Shown piece after piece: positions 7,462 through 17,300 of a DNA stretch of 64,000 bases (position 1 is the first letter of the stretch; the number at the start of each line of letters is the position of its first letter). This DNA comes from CBDUZS01 sp965371785 (GTDB lineage: Bacteria > Fermentibacterota > Fermentibacteria > Fermentibacterales > JCC-6): NCBI GenBank assembly GCA_965371785.1, contig CBDUZS010000004.1:1-64000 (forward strand). The letters are read 5' to 3'. Under the pieces are notes generated by a model. That model saw only the letters and a program-made list of their open reading frames with translations, had not been told where the DNA came from and made no database searches. The translations under genes and the position numbers were made by a program.

Positions 7462-10400
7462 AAGAGGCTGACAGTGCGGCGGAGGAGCTGATGGAAAACT
7501 GCAGTAACACGGTTCTCGTGCTTGGCGCCGGCATCGCGGGAATACAGGCTGCTCTGGATCTCGCGGAGATGGGAGCGGAGGTGCACCTCGTCGAGGATAC
7601 ACCCACTATTGGCGGAAGAATGCCGCAACTCGACAAGACGTTCCCGACAAATGACTGCTCCGTATGCATACTCGCTCCAAAGATGACCGAGTGCATCAGG
7701 CACCCGCTCATCAAGCTGCACGTGCTGTCCAGCCTCGAGGAGATATCGGGTTCGCCGGGGAATTTCAGATGCAGGATAATCGAACGGGCAAAGTACGTTG
7801 ATCCAGTCAAATGCGTATCCTGCGGCCTCTGTGAGGAGAAGTGCCCCGTAAAGCTCGATGACGAATTCGATGCCGGACTCCGGAAAACGAAAGCCATCTC
7901 ACGCTACTTCCTCCAGAGCGTTCCTTCCGAGTACACGATCAACCCCGAACATTGCCTCTACCTTACAAAGGGAGTCTGCAGACTCTGCGAAAAGGTCTGT
8001 CCGGCAGATGCGATAAACTTCGAGGATCAGGACAGGGAGATCGAAATTCTGGCTGGTGCAGTCATCCTCGCGACAGGTATCGATCCATTCGATCCAATTG
8101 GCTTCGGTCACTTCGGATACCACAGGTACAGCAACGTCGTAACCTCTCTCGAATTCGAGCGTATGCTCTCCGCATCGGGCCCATTCGGCGGACACGTAGT
8201 GAAAGCGTCAGACGGCAAGCCGCCTAAAAGGCTGGCCTTCATCCAGTGTGTCGGTTCGAGGGACGAGGGTATCGACAGGAACTACTGTTCGTCCGCCTGC
8301 TGCATGTTCGCCATAAAGCAGTCCATAATAGCAAGGGAACACAGCAGGGACCTGGAAGCAACGATCTTCTACATGGACATAAGGGCTTTCGGCAAGGATT
8401 TCGACAGGTATTACGACAAGGCCGAGAAGCAGTACGGCGTAAGCTTCAAGAGATCCAGAGTAGCCGATATCATTGAGCTTCCGGACGGCAGCCTGAAACT
8501 GAAGTACACATTCGAGAACGGCGACATACAGTACGAAGTCTTCGACATGGTCGTTCTCTCGATCGGTCTCGAACCCCGCAGTATCAACAGGAAACTGTCG
8601 AAGATCCTGGATGTGAAGCTGAACCGATTCGGGTTCTGCAGATCGAACACCTTCAGCCCTCTCAGCACCACCAGGGAGGGTGTGTTCGTATGCGGTGCAA
8701 TGAACGGACCGAAAGATATCCCCGAGTCTGTGATATCCGCGTCAGGCGCTGTCGCGAATGCCGCCAGGTTCCTCGGGCTCGAAAGGCAGACCATTTCGAC
8801 CGATGAAAAGACAATCGAAAAGGATGTTGCCGGGGAGAGACCCAGGGTCGGTGTGTTCGTGTGCCACTGCGGCATAAACATCGCTGGTGTCGTGGACGTG
8901 AAGGACGTAGCCGGTTACGCTGCCGGTCTCTACAATGTCGAACACTCCGAAGATGTAGTCTACGCATGCTCTACCGATTGCCTGGAGACGATAAAGCAGC
9001 GTATCGAAGAGCATGATCTGAACAGGATTGTCGTCGCAGCCTGCACACCCAGGACCCACGAACCTCTGTTCAGGGATACGATCAGTGAAGCCGGGCTGAA
9101 CCCCTACCTGTTCGAGATGTCCAACATCCGTGACCAGTGCTCATGGGCGCACATGGACGAACCAGAACTGGCAACGACAAAATCCAGGGATCTCGTGGAG
9201 ATGGCTGTTGCCAAAGCGCGTGGTCTTGTTCCTTTGCAGAGACTTCCAATAGAGATCGATCCCGAAGCTCTTGTCATCGGCGGCGGGCTCTCCGGAATGA
9301 CGGCGGCACTGGCCGTAGCGGATGCCGGGTACGAAGTCTTCCTGGTCGAGCGGGAAAACGTGCTCGGTGGCAATATGAGGGACATCTTCTTCAGTTTCGA
9401 CGGGTCAGACCCCCAGCAGATTCTTACCGAAACCATCGAGAAAGTGCTTTCTCATGATAGGATCAATGTATTTCTAGACAGCGAGATAACGGACATCTCC
9501 GGATACGTCGGGAACTTTCTCACCTCCCTCGTGAAGGGAGACGGATCGAGTGAAGAATTCACCCATGGGGCAGTCATCGTAGCCACAGGCGGTGTACGCC
9601 ACGAGACGGAGGATTACCTCTACGGTGAATCGAGTCGTGTGATCACTCAAATGGAATTCGAGCGGATGCTCCATGACAAGGCCTTTCCCGAAGGCCGGCT
9701 GCGGAATGTTGTAATGGTACAGTGCGTAGGTTCCAGAGAAGAAGGACGGATGTACTGCAGCCGTATCTGCTGTTCAAAGGCGGTAAAGAACGCCCTGGAA
9801 CTGAAAAAGCGCAGGCGTAACACGAATATTTACTTCGCCTGCAGGGACATCAGAACCTATGGATTCAGCGAGGAGTTCTATACGAGACTGCGGAACGAGG
9901 GAACACTGTTCTTCCGTTACACGCCCGAACGCAAGCCGCTCGTGAAGATGATCCAGCCGGATGATCCGGACAGCAGGCTGAGGGTAACAGTCTTCGACTC
10001 CGTGCTGGAGGAGGAAGTCGTCATTGACGCCGACCTGCTGGTCCTGGCGACGGCTATCGACGCCCCGGAGGGGAACAGAAAGCTTGGTCAGATGCTCAAG
10101 GTACCGCTAAATTCCGACGGGCTGTTCCTGGAAGCACACGTGAAACTGCGCCCCGTTGACTTTGCCACCGAGGGTATTTTCGTCTGCGGGCTTGCCCACG
10201 GCCCCAAGGATATGAGTGAATCAATCGCCCAGTCCCTTGCGGCAGCCGCCAGGGCACTGACCTTCCTGTCGAAGAGGTCCATACTCGCCGAGGGTACCAT
10301 TGCCCAGGTAAGGACTGACAGATGCTCCGGGTGCGGTTACTGCGAATCAGCATGCGCTTACTCAGCCATTGAAATCGATCCTGAAGAAAGCGTAGCCGTT

Positions 10401-10550
10401 ATAAACGATGCACTTTGCAAGGGGTGTGGTGCGTGCGTCGCTTCATGCAGGTGTGGTGCTCTCGATCTTCGCGGATTCACCAACGATCAGCTCTTCTCGG
10501 TGTTCGATTCGCTTTCCATGGAGACTGTTGAGGGGAAAACAGCCGAATGA
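7458..10550 (+). CDS. hdrA: Double-length HdrA (two FAD modules plus ferredoxin domains)
   Basis: At 1030 residues this is the flavin-bifurcating subunit of heterodisulfide-reductase-type complexes. The order is: FAD module 1 with LGAGIAGIQAALDL (about residue 22); the Cys cluster NDCSVCILAPK (about 68-78); a ferredoxin insert CVSCGLCEEKCPV (about 118); the classical HdrA N-domain VGVFVCHCGINIAG (about 465); FAD module 2, LVIGGGLSGMTAAL (about 605); and two C-terminal [4Fe-4S] motifs, CSGCGYCESACAY and CKGCGACVASCRCGAL (about 955-1000). The second position of the Cys cluster is Cys, not selenocysteine. Start is GTG 7458, overlapping mvhD; ATG 7491 is possible. It overlaps the next mvhD by four bases. 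Confidence 0.93.
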   Translation: MKEADSAAEELMENCSNTVLVLGAGIAGIQAALDLAEMGAEVHLVEDTPTIGGRMPQLDKTFPTNDCSVCILAPKMTECIRHPLIKLHVLSSLEEISGSPGNFRCRIIERAKYVDPVKCVSCGLCEEKCPVKLDDEFDAGLRKTKAISRYFLQSVPSEYTINPEHCLYLTKGVCRLCEKVCPADAINFEDQDREIEILAGAVILATGIDPFDPIGFGHFGYHRYSNVVTSLEFERMLSASGPFGGHVVKASDGKPPKRLAFIQCVGSRDEGIDRNYCSSACCMFAIKQSIIAREHSRDLEATIFYMDIRAFGKDFDRYYDKAEKQYGVSFKRSRVADIIELPDGSLKLKYTFENGDIQYEVFDMVVLSIGLEPRSINRKLSKILDVKLNRFGFCRSNTFSPLSTTREGVFVCGAMNGPKDIPESVISASGAVANAARFLGLERQTISTDEKTIEKDVAGERPRVGVFVCHCGINIAGVVDVKDVAGYAAGLYNVEHSEDVVYACSTDCLETIKQRIEEHDLNRIVVAACTPRTHEPLFRDTISEAGLNPYLFEMSNIRDQCSWAHMDEPELATTKSRDLVEMAVAKARGLVPLQRLPIEIDPEALVIGGGLSGMTAALAVADAGYEVFLVERENVLGGNMRDIFFSFDGSDPQQILTETIEKVLSHDRINVFLDSEITDISGYVGNFLTSLVKGDGSSEEFTHGAVIVATGGVRHETEDYLYGESSRVITQMEFERMLHDKAFPEGRLRNVVMVQCVGSREEGRMYCSRICCSKAVKNALELKKRRRNTNIYFACRDIRTYGFSEEFYTRLRNEGTLFFRYTPERKPLVKMIQPDDPDSRLRVTVFDSVLEEEVVIDADLLVLATAIDAPEGNRKLGQMLKVPLNSDGLFLEAHVKLRPVDFATEGIFVCGLAHGPKDMSESIAQSLAAAARALTFLSKRSILAEGTIAQVRTDRCSGCGYCESACAYSAIEIDPEESVAVINDALCKGCGACVASCRCGALDLRGFTNDQLFSVFDSLSMETVEGKTAE

Positions 10551-10966
10551 AAGAATGGCAGCCCAGAATACTCGCCATCCTGTGCAACTGGTGCTCGTAT
10601 GCCGGCGCGGATCTTGCAGGTGTTTCGAGGATACAGTACCCCCCGAATATCCGGGTGGTGCGCGTTCCCTGTTCCGGGCGTGTAGACCCTCTTTTCGTGA
10701 TGAAAAGCCTTTCTGCAGGATTCGACGGGGTGCTGATCTCCGGTTGCCATCCGGGTGATTGTCACTACATATCGGGCAACTACGTAGCGAGAAGGAAATT
10801 CGCCGTCCTGAACACAATCCTCGAATTCGTAGGGGTAGAGCCGGACCGGGTTCAGTTCTCCTGGATCTCTGCAGGAGAGGGTGAGCGATTCGCAGAAGTG
10901 GTGAGAAAGATAACCGAAGATGTCAGGGAACTGGGACCCTCGACCAGGCTGGTGAAGAAGGCATGA
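10547..10966 (+). CDS. mvhD: MvhD/FloxD-like iron-sulfur protein (third copy)
   Basis: This 139-residue MvhD-family protein carries AILCNWCSYAGADLAG, VPCSGRVDP and GCHPGDCHYISGNY. It is the third copy in one operon. The gene overlaps both neighbours by four bases (ATGA). It sits directly before the FrhB-, AsrA- and AsrB-like genes, so by position it matches FloxD of the FloxABCD-HdrABC arrangement known from sulfate reducers. Confidence 0.92.
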   Translation: MKEWQPRILAILCNWCSYAGADLAGVSRIQYPPNIRVVRVPCSGRVDPLFVMKSLSAGFDGVLISGCHPGDCHYISGNYVARRKFAVLNTILEFVGVEPDRVQFSWISAGEGERFAEVVRKITEDVRELGPSTRLVKKA

Positions 10967-11928
10967 GTACTATGGAAGATCTTCGCAAAACCGTACGGGA
11001 GCTGCTCGCGGAGAATCGGATCGACCTTTTCATCGGATGGAAAAGCGGATCCCGCCCTCTGTCGGCAACACCTGTTTTCATCGACAACCCGGACGAGGCG
11101 GACGATCTCATTTTCGATATCACCTGCGGGAACAACCTGTCCGTTTTCTTCACGAAGGATAGAAAGCAGTTTACCGGGAAACGGATCGGAATCGCGGTAA
11201 AGGGCTGTGATGCAAGGTCACTTGTCCTGCATATCCTCGAGAAGCAGGTCGACCGCGAGAACGTTGTAATAGTAGGAGTTCCATGCAATGGTGTGCTGGA
11301 TCGAAAAAAAGTGCTCCGGAAGACTGACGGCAGGGAGATACTGGAACTGGAGGATTCAGGTTCGCAGATCGGTGTTACGGGCAACGGATTCGAACTCTCA
11401 ATCAACCGCGAGGAGATACTGAGTTCGGCCTGTCTTACCTGTGTTCATCCCGACGCGAGGGAATTCGATTTTTTCATGGGCGAGCCCAGGAAAGAAATTT
11501 CTGTAGAAGACAGGCTGAAAGAGGTGAGAGAATTCGAATCCCTGCCGGCTTCCCGGAGATGGGACCGGATGAAGCAGGAGTACGAGAAGTGCATACGCTG
11601 CTATGCCTGCAGGAATGTGTGCCCCTCATGCTACTGCAATGTGTGCTTCGTCGACCAGAACGACCCGCGCTGGATAGGCAGCACCTGCGACTTCTCGGAC
11701 ACCATGATTTTTCATCTGATAAGAAACCTGCATGTGGCCGGGCGATGCGTTGAATGCGGCGCCTGCGAGAGAGCCTGTCCGATGGATATCAACCTCCTCC
11801 TTCTCAACAGGAAGGTAGCAGCCGAAGTGGAAACAAGATTCGGCGACGTAGCCGGTCTCGATATCGGCGGGAAACCGGCAATGGCTGACTACCGGGAAGA
11901 CGAGAAGCAGGATTTCATAATGGGATAG
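10963..11928 (+). CDS. FloxC/FrhB-like 4Fe-4S protein
   Basis: This 321-residue protein is homologous to the two FrhB-like proteins upstream but shorter. It carries AVKGCDARSLVLHIL in the N-terminal half. CIRCYACRNVCPSCYCNVCF and CVECGACERACPMDINLLLL follow in the C-terminal half. By order and family it corresponds to FloxC, the Fe-S subunit between the NAD(P)H-oxidising flavoprotein and Hdr. The ATG overlaps mvhD (ATGA). The electron route NADH to FloxA/B/C to MvhD to HdrA is inferred from family precedent. Confidence 0.8.
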   Translation: MSTMEDLRKTVRELLAENRIDLFIGWKSGSRPLSATPVFIDNPDEADDLIFDITCGNNLSVFFTKDRKQFTGKRIGIAVKGCDARSLVLHILEKQVDRENVVIVGVPCNGVLDRKKVLRKTDGREILELEDSGSQIGVTGNGFELSINREEILSSACLTCVHPDAREFDFFMGEPRKEISVEDRLKEVREFESLPASRRWDRMKQEYEKCIRCYACRNVCPSCYCNVCFVDQNDPRWIGSTCDFSDTMIFHLIRNLHVAGRCVECGACERACPMDINLLLLNRKVAAEVETRFGDVAGLDIGGKPAMADYREDEKQDFIMG

Positions 11929-11933
11929 GGAGA

Positions 11934-12965
11934 ATGACAAGGCTGGACAAGAGTGATTTCGGGGATTTCATCCGTGAACTGGCAGAAGGCTACGACGTCT
12001 ACGCTCCCGGCCTTCGTGGGAGTACAACGATCTTCGTTCCCGTTGGACCGGATGATGATATCGTCCAGGACTGTACGGTAACGGTCATGTCCCCGAAGAA
12101 CGTGTTCTTTCCACAGGCCGAAGTGCTTTTCGAGTACGAGAATGGCGAGGTCAGAACGATACCGGCCAGTACCAGACCGCTGGCAGTCTGGGGAATGAGA
12201 GGCTGCGATGTCCGCAGTCTTCACCTCCTGGACAAAGTCATGGGAGACGCAATACAGATGCCCGGGGACAAGAGATTCCAGGATCCCTACTGGAAGGAGA
12301 GGTTCGACGATTCCATCATCTTCTGTACCGCATGCAACGAGCCTCTTTCGACCTGCTTCTGCAACTGGTTCGGCGGCGGACCGCACAGCGGGACCGGAGC
12401 GGACGTCTTCGTGATCGACATCGGTGAAGCCTGGCTGATGGAACCTATGAGCGAGAAGGGTACGGAACTCATCGCAGGGATTTCCTGCTTGAAAGACGTA
12501 TCGGATGACGACCTGACAAGGGCTTCGGAGCTGGCTGCCAGGGCGGAATCTCTGATGACCGCTCCGGATGGTATCGAAGGCATCGACACGCACCTGACAG
12601 AATTGTTCGATGCCGAAGTGTGGGATAAGATCAGCGCCAAGTGTGTGACCTGCGGTGCATGCACATTCTGCTGTCCCACCTGCCACTGCTTCGATCTCCA
12701 GGATGAGGGCAGCGGCGGCAGAGGCAAGAGGATCCGCATCTGGGACTCATGCATGTTCCCCATATTCACGGCAGAAGCTTCTGGGCACAATCCCAGGGCT
12801 CTTTCGAAGGAACGTGTAAGGCAGAGGATCATGCACAAATTCAGTTACTACCCGGAAAGGTACGGAGAGATGCTCTGCACTGGCTGCGGACGATGCATCT
12901 CCGCCTGTCCCGTCAACTTCGATGTAAGGGATGTGCTGAGAGAACTCCAGGAATGCGAGAGTTGA
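11934..12965 (+). CDS. AsrA/HydB-like (FloxB-like) 4Fe-4S protein
   Basis: This 343-residue protein resembles the AsrA/sulfhydrogenase beta-subunit family. It carries WGMRGCDVRSLHLLDKV, then CTACNEPLSTCFC, and two C-terminal cluster motifs, CVTCGACTFCCPTCHCFDL and CTGCGRCISACPVNFDVRDV. In Asr, sulfhydrogenase and Flox systems this subunit takes electrons from the FAD/NAD(P)-binding AsrB/HydG-type partner, which is encoded next. No sirohaem sulfite reductase subunit (AsrC) or NiFe subunit is nearby, so a Flox-like role fits better than sulfite or hydrogen metabolism. The ATG has GGGA just upstream; the gap to the previous gene is five bases. Confidence 0.82.
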   Translation: MTRLDKSDFGDFIRELAEGYDVYAPGLRGSTTIFVPVGPDDDIVQDCTVTVMSPKNVFFPQAEVLFEYENGEVRTIPASTRPLAVWGMRGCDVRSLHLLDKVMGDAIQMPGDKRFQDPYWKERFDDSIIFCTACNEPLSTCFCNWFGGGPHSGTGADVFVIDIGEAWLMEPMSEKGTELIAGISCLKDVSDDDLTRASELAARAESLMTAPDGIEGIDTHLTELFDAEVWDKISAKCVTCGACTFCCPTCHCFDLQDEGSGGRGKRIRIWDSCMFPIFTAEASGHNPRALSKERVRQRIMHKFSYYPERYGEMLCTGCGRCISACPVNFDVRDVLRELQECES

Positions 12966-12973
12966 GGATAGTC

Positions 12974-13807
12974 GTGTCGAATACCTACATTCCGCTGCAG
13001 ATGAGAGTCGAGAAAATCGTCTCGGAAGATTCTGACAGGATGCTTCGCACCTATGACCTGACCTTCCTGGACGAAGCGGAACGTAAGGCGTTCAACTACC
13101 TGCCCGGGCAGTTCTGCGAACTGTCAATACTCGGCAAGGGTGAATCACCTTTCGGGATAGCGTCCTCCCCTACTGAAGACGGCTATCTCCGTTTCACAGT
13201 GAGCAGGACCGGTACCGTAACCAACGAGATACATTACCTCAGAGTGGGTGATACCGTCGGGATGAGAGGACCTCTCGGCAACTGGTATCCTGTGGAGGAG
13301 CTCAAGGGCGCTAACGTGTTGATAGTTGGTGGCGGGTTTGCTTTTACAACCCTGAGGTCACTTCTGGTGTACCTGCTGGAAAACAGGAGTGATTACGGAG
13401 ACATAACCGTTGTTTACGGAGCGAGAACACCCGATCTCCTCATTTACAAGGACGAACTAGCCCTCTGGAAAGAGAGAGATGACCTCGAGCTGCATCTCAC
13501 TATTGACAGACCGGTGGAAGGCTGGGACGGCAAGACCGGATTCGTACCGACGGTTACCGAAGAGATCGCACCCGACCGGGAAAATACGTTCGCCATCGTA
13601 TGCGGACCTCCGATTATGATCAAGTTCACACTGCCGGTGCTCACAGCACTTGGATTCCCCGACGACAGGATCTACACTTCCCTCGAACGGCGCATGAAGT
13701 GCGGCATAGGCAAGTGCGGGAGGTGTAACATCGGGTCGAAATACATCTGCATCGACGGGCCCGTGTTCTCGATGGCCGAGCTCAGGATGATACCCGAGCC
13801 TGTCTAG
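12974..13807 (+). CDS. AsrB/HydG-like (FloxA-like) FAD/NAD(P)-binding reductase
   Basis: About 277 residues form a ferredoxin-NADP reductase-fold protein with a PyrK-type [2Fe-2S] site. The FAD domain carries YLPGQFCELS. VLIVGGGFAFTTLRSLL and FAIVCGPPIMIKF mark the pyridine-nucleotide domain. CGIGKCGRCNIGSKYICIDG binds the [2Fe-2S] cluster. This is probably where NADH or NADPH enters the complex. GTG 12974 has GAGG upstream; ATG 12953 would overlap the previous gene further. It is close in type to NfnA (34041), but context and the AsrA-like partner set them apart. Confidence 0.85.
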   Translation: MSNTYIPLQMRVEKIVSEDSDRMLRTYDLTFLDEAERKAFNYLPGQFCELSILGKGESPFGIASSPTEDGYLRFTVSRTGTVTNEIHYLRVGDTVGMRGPLGNWYPVEELKGANVLIVGGGFAFTTLRSLLVYLLENRSDYGDITVVYGARTPDLLIYKDELALWKERDDLELHLTIDRPVEGWDGKTGFVPTVTEEIAPDRENTFAIVCGPPIMIKFTLPVLTALGFPDDRIYTSLERRMKCGIGKCGRCNIGSKYICIDGPVFSMAELRMIPEPV

Positions 13808-13822
13808 ATGGAGACTATAGAG

Positions 13823-14293
13823 ATGAAGAAGATAATCCTCGCCGAGAAAGACCCGAACTTCAAGAATCAAATTGCATCACAGCCAGGTGCGGAGTCCTTC
13901 ATGAAGTGCTTCACCTGCGGCACCTGCACGGCTACCTGCCCCGTGGCAGAGGTGCATGATGAGTACGATCCGAGAAAGATAATAAGGATGGCCATACTGG
14001 GTATGCGTGAGGAGGTCCTCTCCTCCGACATTCTCTGGATGTGTTCGAGATGCTACGCTTGCGCTGCCCTCTGCCCTCAGAACGTGAAGTTCACCGATGT
14101 CATCAGCATTCTCAGAGATATGGCTGTGAAAGAGGGATACGTTCCAGCAGAACGGCTCGAGAAGGCCAGGGAACTCGACAGAATCGTGCAGAGCCTTCGA
14201 TGCAGGCTCATAGAACAGAAACTGCATCCTGACGACGAGAACAGAGCTGAAATCAAACGCGTGCTCGAGGGTGAACTGGAGGAATCATGGTAG
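13823..14293 (+). CDS. hdrC: HdrC-like ferredoxin subunit
   Basis: About 156 residues carry two [4Fe-4S] motifs, CFTCGTCTATCPV and CSRCYACAALCPQNV, with an HdrC-type helical tail. HdrC normally wires HdrA to the CCG-domain disulfide reductase HdrB. No HdrB follows here; the next gene is an HdrA with an inserted module. ATG 13823 has GGAG nine bases upstream and seems more likely than ATG 13808, which directly follows the upstream stop. Confidence 0.88.
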   Translation: MKKIILAEKDPNFKNQIASQPGAESFMKCFTCGTCTATCPVAEVHDEYDPRKIIRMAILGMREEVLSSDILWMCSRCYACAALCPQNVKFTDVISILRDMAVKEGYVPAERLEKARELDRIVQSLRCRLIEQKLHPDDENRAEIKRVLEGELEESW

Positions 14294-14339
14294 TTCTGCT
14301 TGATGCATTCCCCTGTTTGACACGGCGGGGCAGCTGAAC

Positions 14340-17300
14340 ATGTCCAACGGAGCGCCAGAGCCGAAGAAAGAATTGGTTACGACAGCCACACGTAGATCGG
14401 GAGCAGTGCTCGTGGTCGGCGGCGGCATAGCTGGAATCCAGTCATCTCTTGATCTGGCCGACTCCGGATTCAAGGTTTACCTGGTCGAGGATTCACCCGC
14501 AATCGGCGGAATCATGGCCCAGCTGGACAAGACGTTCCCTACGAATGACTGCGCCATGTGTGTCATCTCTCCCAAGCTGGTTGAATGCGGGAGACATCTC
14601 AATATAGAACTGCTGACTGACTCGAATCTGGTCTCCCTTGAAGGTGAACCCGGCAACTTCACGGCAAGAGTGTACAAACGTCCCCGCTTTGTCGATCTGG
14701 AAACCTGCACCGGCTGTGGTGAATGCGTAGAAGTGTGCCCCGTAAGCGTCTTGTCGTTGTTCGACGAGAACCTTGTCGATAGAAAGGCAATCTATAAGCC
14801 CTATGCCCAGGCCTCCCCGAACGCATTTGTCATCGACAAGGCAGAGACACCCCCCTGTCAACTCGCCTGCCCGTCAGGGATTCACGTACAGGGCTACGTT
14901 GCTCTCGTGGCTGAAGGCAAGTACGAAGAGGCATACGACCTGATCAGGAAGAACAACCCGTTCGTCTCGGTCTGCGGAAGGGTCTGTCATCATCCGTGCG
15001 AAACGGAATGCCGTCGTGGAGAGTACGATGAGCCTGTCGATATCAGATCCATCAAGCGGTTCATCGCCGATTACGTCCATGCACATCACGAGGAGTTCGA
15101 AAAGAACACTGACGAAACCGTTCCCGATAAGAGCGAGAAAGTTGCCGTGATAGGTGCGGGACCCGCCGGGCTCACCTGCGCATTCTACCTGGCCAGGGAA
15201 GGTTATCAGGTCACCATATTCGAGAAGGATGACAAGGCAGGGGGAATGCTGCGATTGGGAATCCCCTCCTACAGGCTCCCTGAGGAAGAACTCGACTGGG
15301 AGATAGAACAGATTTTGAGAGAGGGAATCGAGCTTCGTACGAATTCACCCATAGGCCCGGAGGATTTTGCCGGACTGCGGGAGCACTACGATGCTTTGTT
15401 CGTATCGGTCGGATTCTCCTACGGAAGAAAGCTGGACATCGATGGAGCAGATAACTCCGGAGTCCAGACCGGGATAGAATTCCTGAGAAAGGTGAACGGA
15501 AACGTCGAGCCCGACCTCGGTAAAAAAATGGTTGTCATAGGCGGCGGAAACGTAGCGATAGATGTAGCGAAATCAGCAATCCGCCTTGGCTCGGAGGTGG
15601 AGCTTTACTGCCTGGAATCCCGAAGGGAAATGCCTGCCCACGGCTGGGAGATCACTGAGGCAATCGAGGAAGGGATCCGGATCAATCCGTCATGGGGACC
15701 CGCGGAGATAATCGGTGAGAACGGCAGAGTGAAGGGTATCCGCTTGCGGAAATGCACTTCCGTTTTCGATTCGGAGGGAAATTTCAATCCGCAGTTCGAT
15801 AATGAGGATGTTATAGAAACCGATTGCGACGATGTGATCATCGCCATCGGGCAGAGCTCTGACATTACCTTCCTGAAGGAAACGGACTCCGGGCTGAAGC
15901 AGACGGTACCGGTGGATCCCCTGACATTTTCAACTTCCATCGATGGAGTGTTCGCAGCCGGAGACATCATTCGCGGCCCGGCTTCGGTCGTCGAGGCGGT
16001 AGGACAGGCTCACGAGGCGGCCCTGTCGATCGATCGATACCTCAGAGGCGAGGATATGTCCGATGGAAGAACCGTGGAGGATGAGCTTCCAGCCAGGGAA
16101 CCCCCTATGGATGTCCCGCTCAGGCAGCGTGTTCAGATGGGTTTCATTCCTCCAGCCGAGCGTGTGAAGGATTTCTGTGAAGTCGAACTCGGTTTCTCCG
16201 AAGAGGAGGTTCGCGAAGAAGCCGGACGCTGTCTCGAGTGCGGTCTCTGCTCACGCTGTCTGCAGTGCGAGGTCGTCTGTGAAGCAAATGCGATCAACCA
16301 CGCCATGACCGGGGAAATGGTCGATATCCGGGTCGGAGCGGTCATTCTAACATCTGGAGCCGAGGCATTCGATCCTTCCCCGCTGCACGAGTTCGGCTAC
16401 GGACGTTACGATAACGTATTAACCAGTATTCAGTTCGAGAGAATATTAGCCGCATCAGGTCCCTTCGAGGGGCATCTGCAGAGACCTTCCGACGACAAGG
16501 TTCCGACAAGGATAGCATGGCTTCAATGTGTCGGGTCGAGAACCGAGGACACTCACATGCCGTACTGCTCCTCCGTCTGCTGCATGTACGCGATCAAAGA
16601 GGCGATAATCGCAAAGGAGCATGTGAGCTCTGTTGAGCCGACCATGTTCTTCATGGACATGCGTGCACACGGCAAGGATTTCGACAGCTACTACGAACGG
16701 GCTGTCGAGATGGGTGTGAGGTTTGTCAGGTCAAGGGTCAGCAAGATAAGAGAAATCAACGATTCCGGTAACCTCGAGCTGCGTTACGTGACAGAGGACG
16801 GCACCGTACGGTTCGAGGAGTTCGATCTCGTGGTTCTGTCCGTCGGTCTCGATCACAACAGGCTCAACGCAGAGATATCGGATAACCTCGGACTCCGTCT
16901 GAACGAGTACAGCTTCATCGACTCCTCACAGCATTCACCCATACTGACTTCGCGGCCGGGGGTCTTCGTTTCCGGACCTGCAGGTTCCCCGATGGATATC
17001 CCGGAGACCGTCACCCAGGCTTCGGGATCGGTAGCCGGTGCAGCGGAGATCCTTTCGGATACCCGGGGCACGGAGATCATCGAGAAGGAGTATCCCGAAG
17101 AGATCGACGTAAGCGGGAAAAGACCAAGGATTGGTGTTTTCATCTGCCGTTGCGGAACCAATATCGCAAGCATTGTCGACGTACCCTCGGTAGTCGAATT
17201 CGCGCGAACCCTTCCGGATGTTGTTTACGCCGGTGAGAACCTGTTCACCTGCTCTCAGGACACACAGAAGAAGATAAAGGAGATAATCGACGAGAATCGT

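Noticed and set aside
11934..13807. Anaerobic sulfite reductase or sulfhydrogenase
   Set aside because: AsrA/AsrB-like subunits are present, but there is no AsrC (sirohaem) or NiFe subunit, and the context is FloxD/FloxC and HdrC/HdrA.
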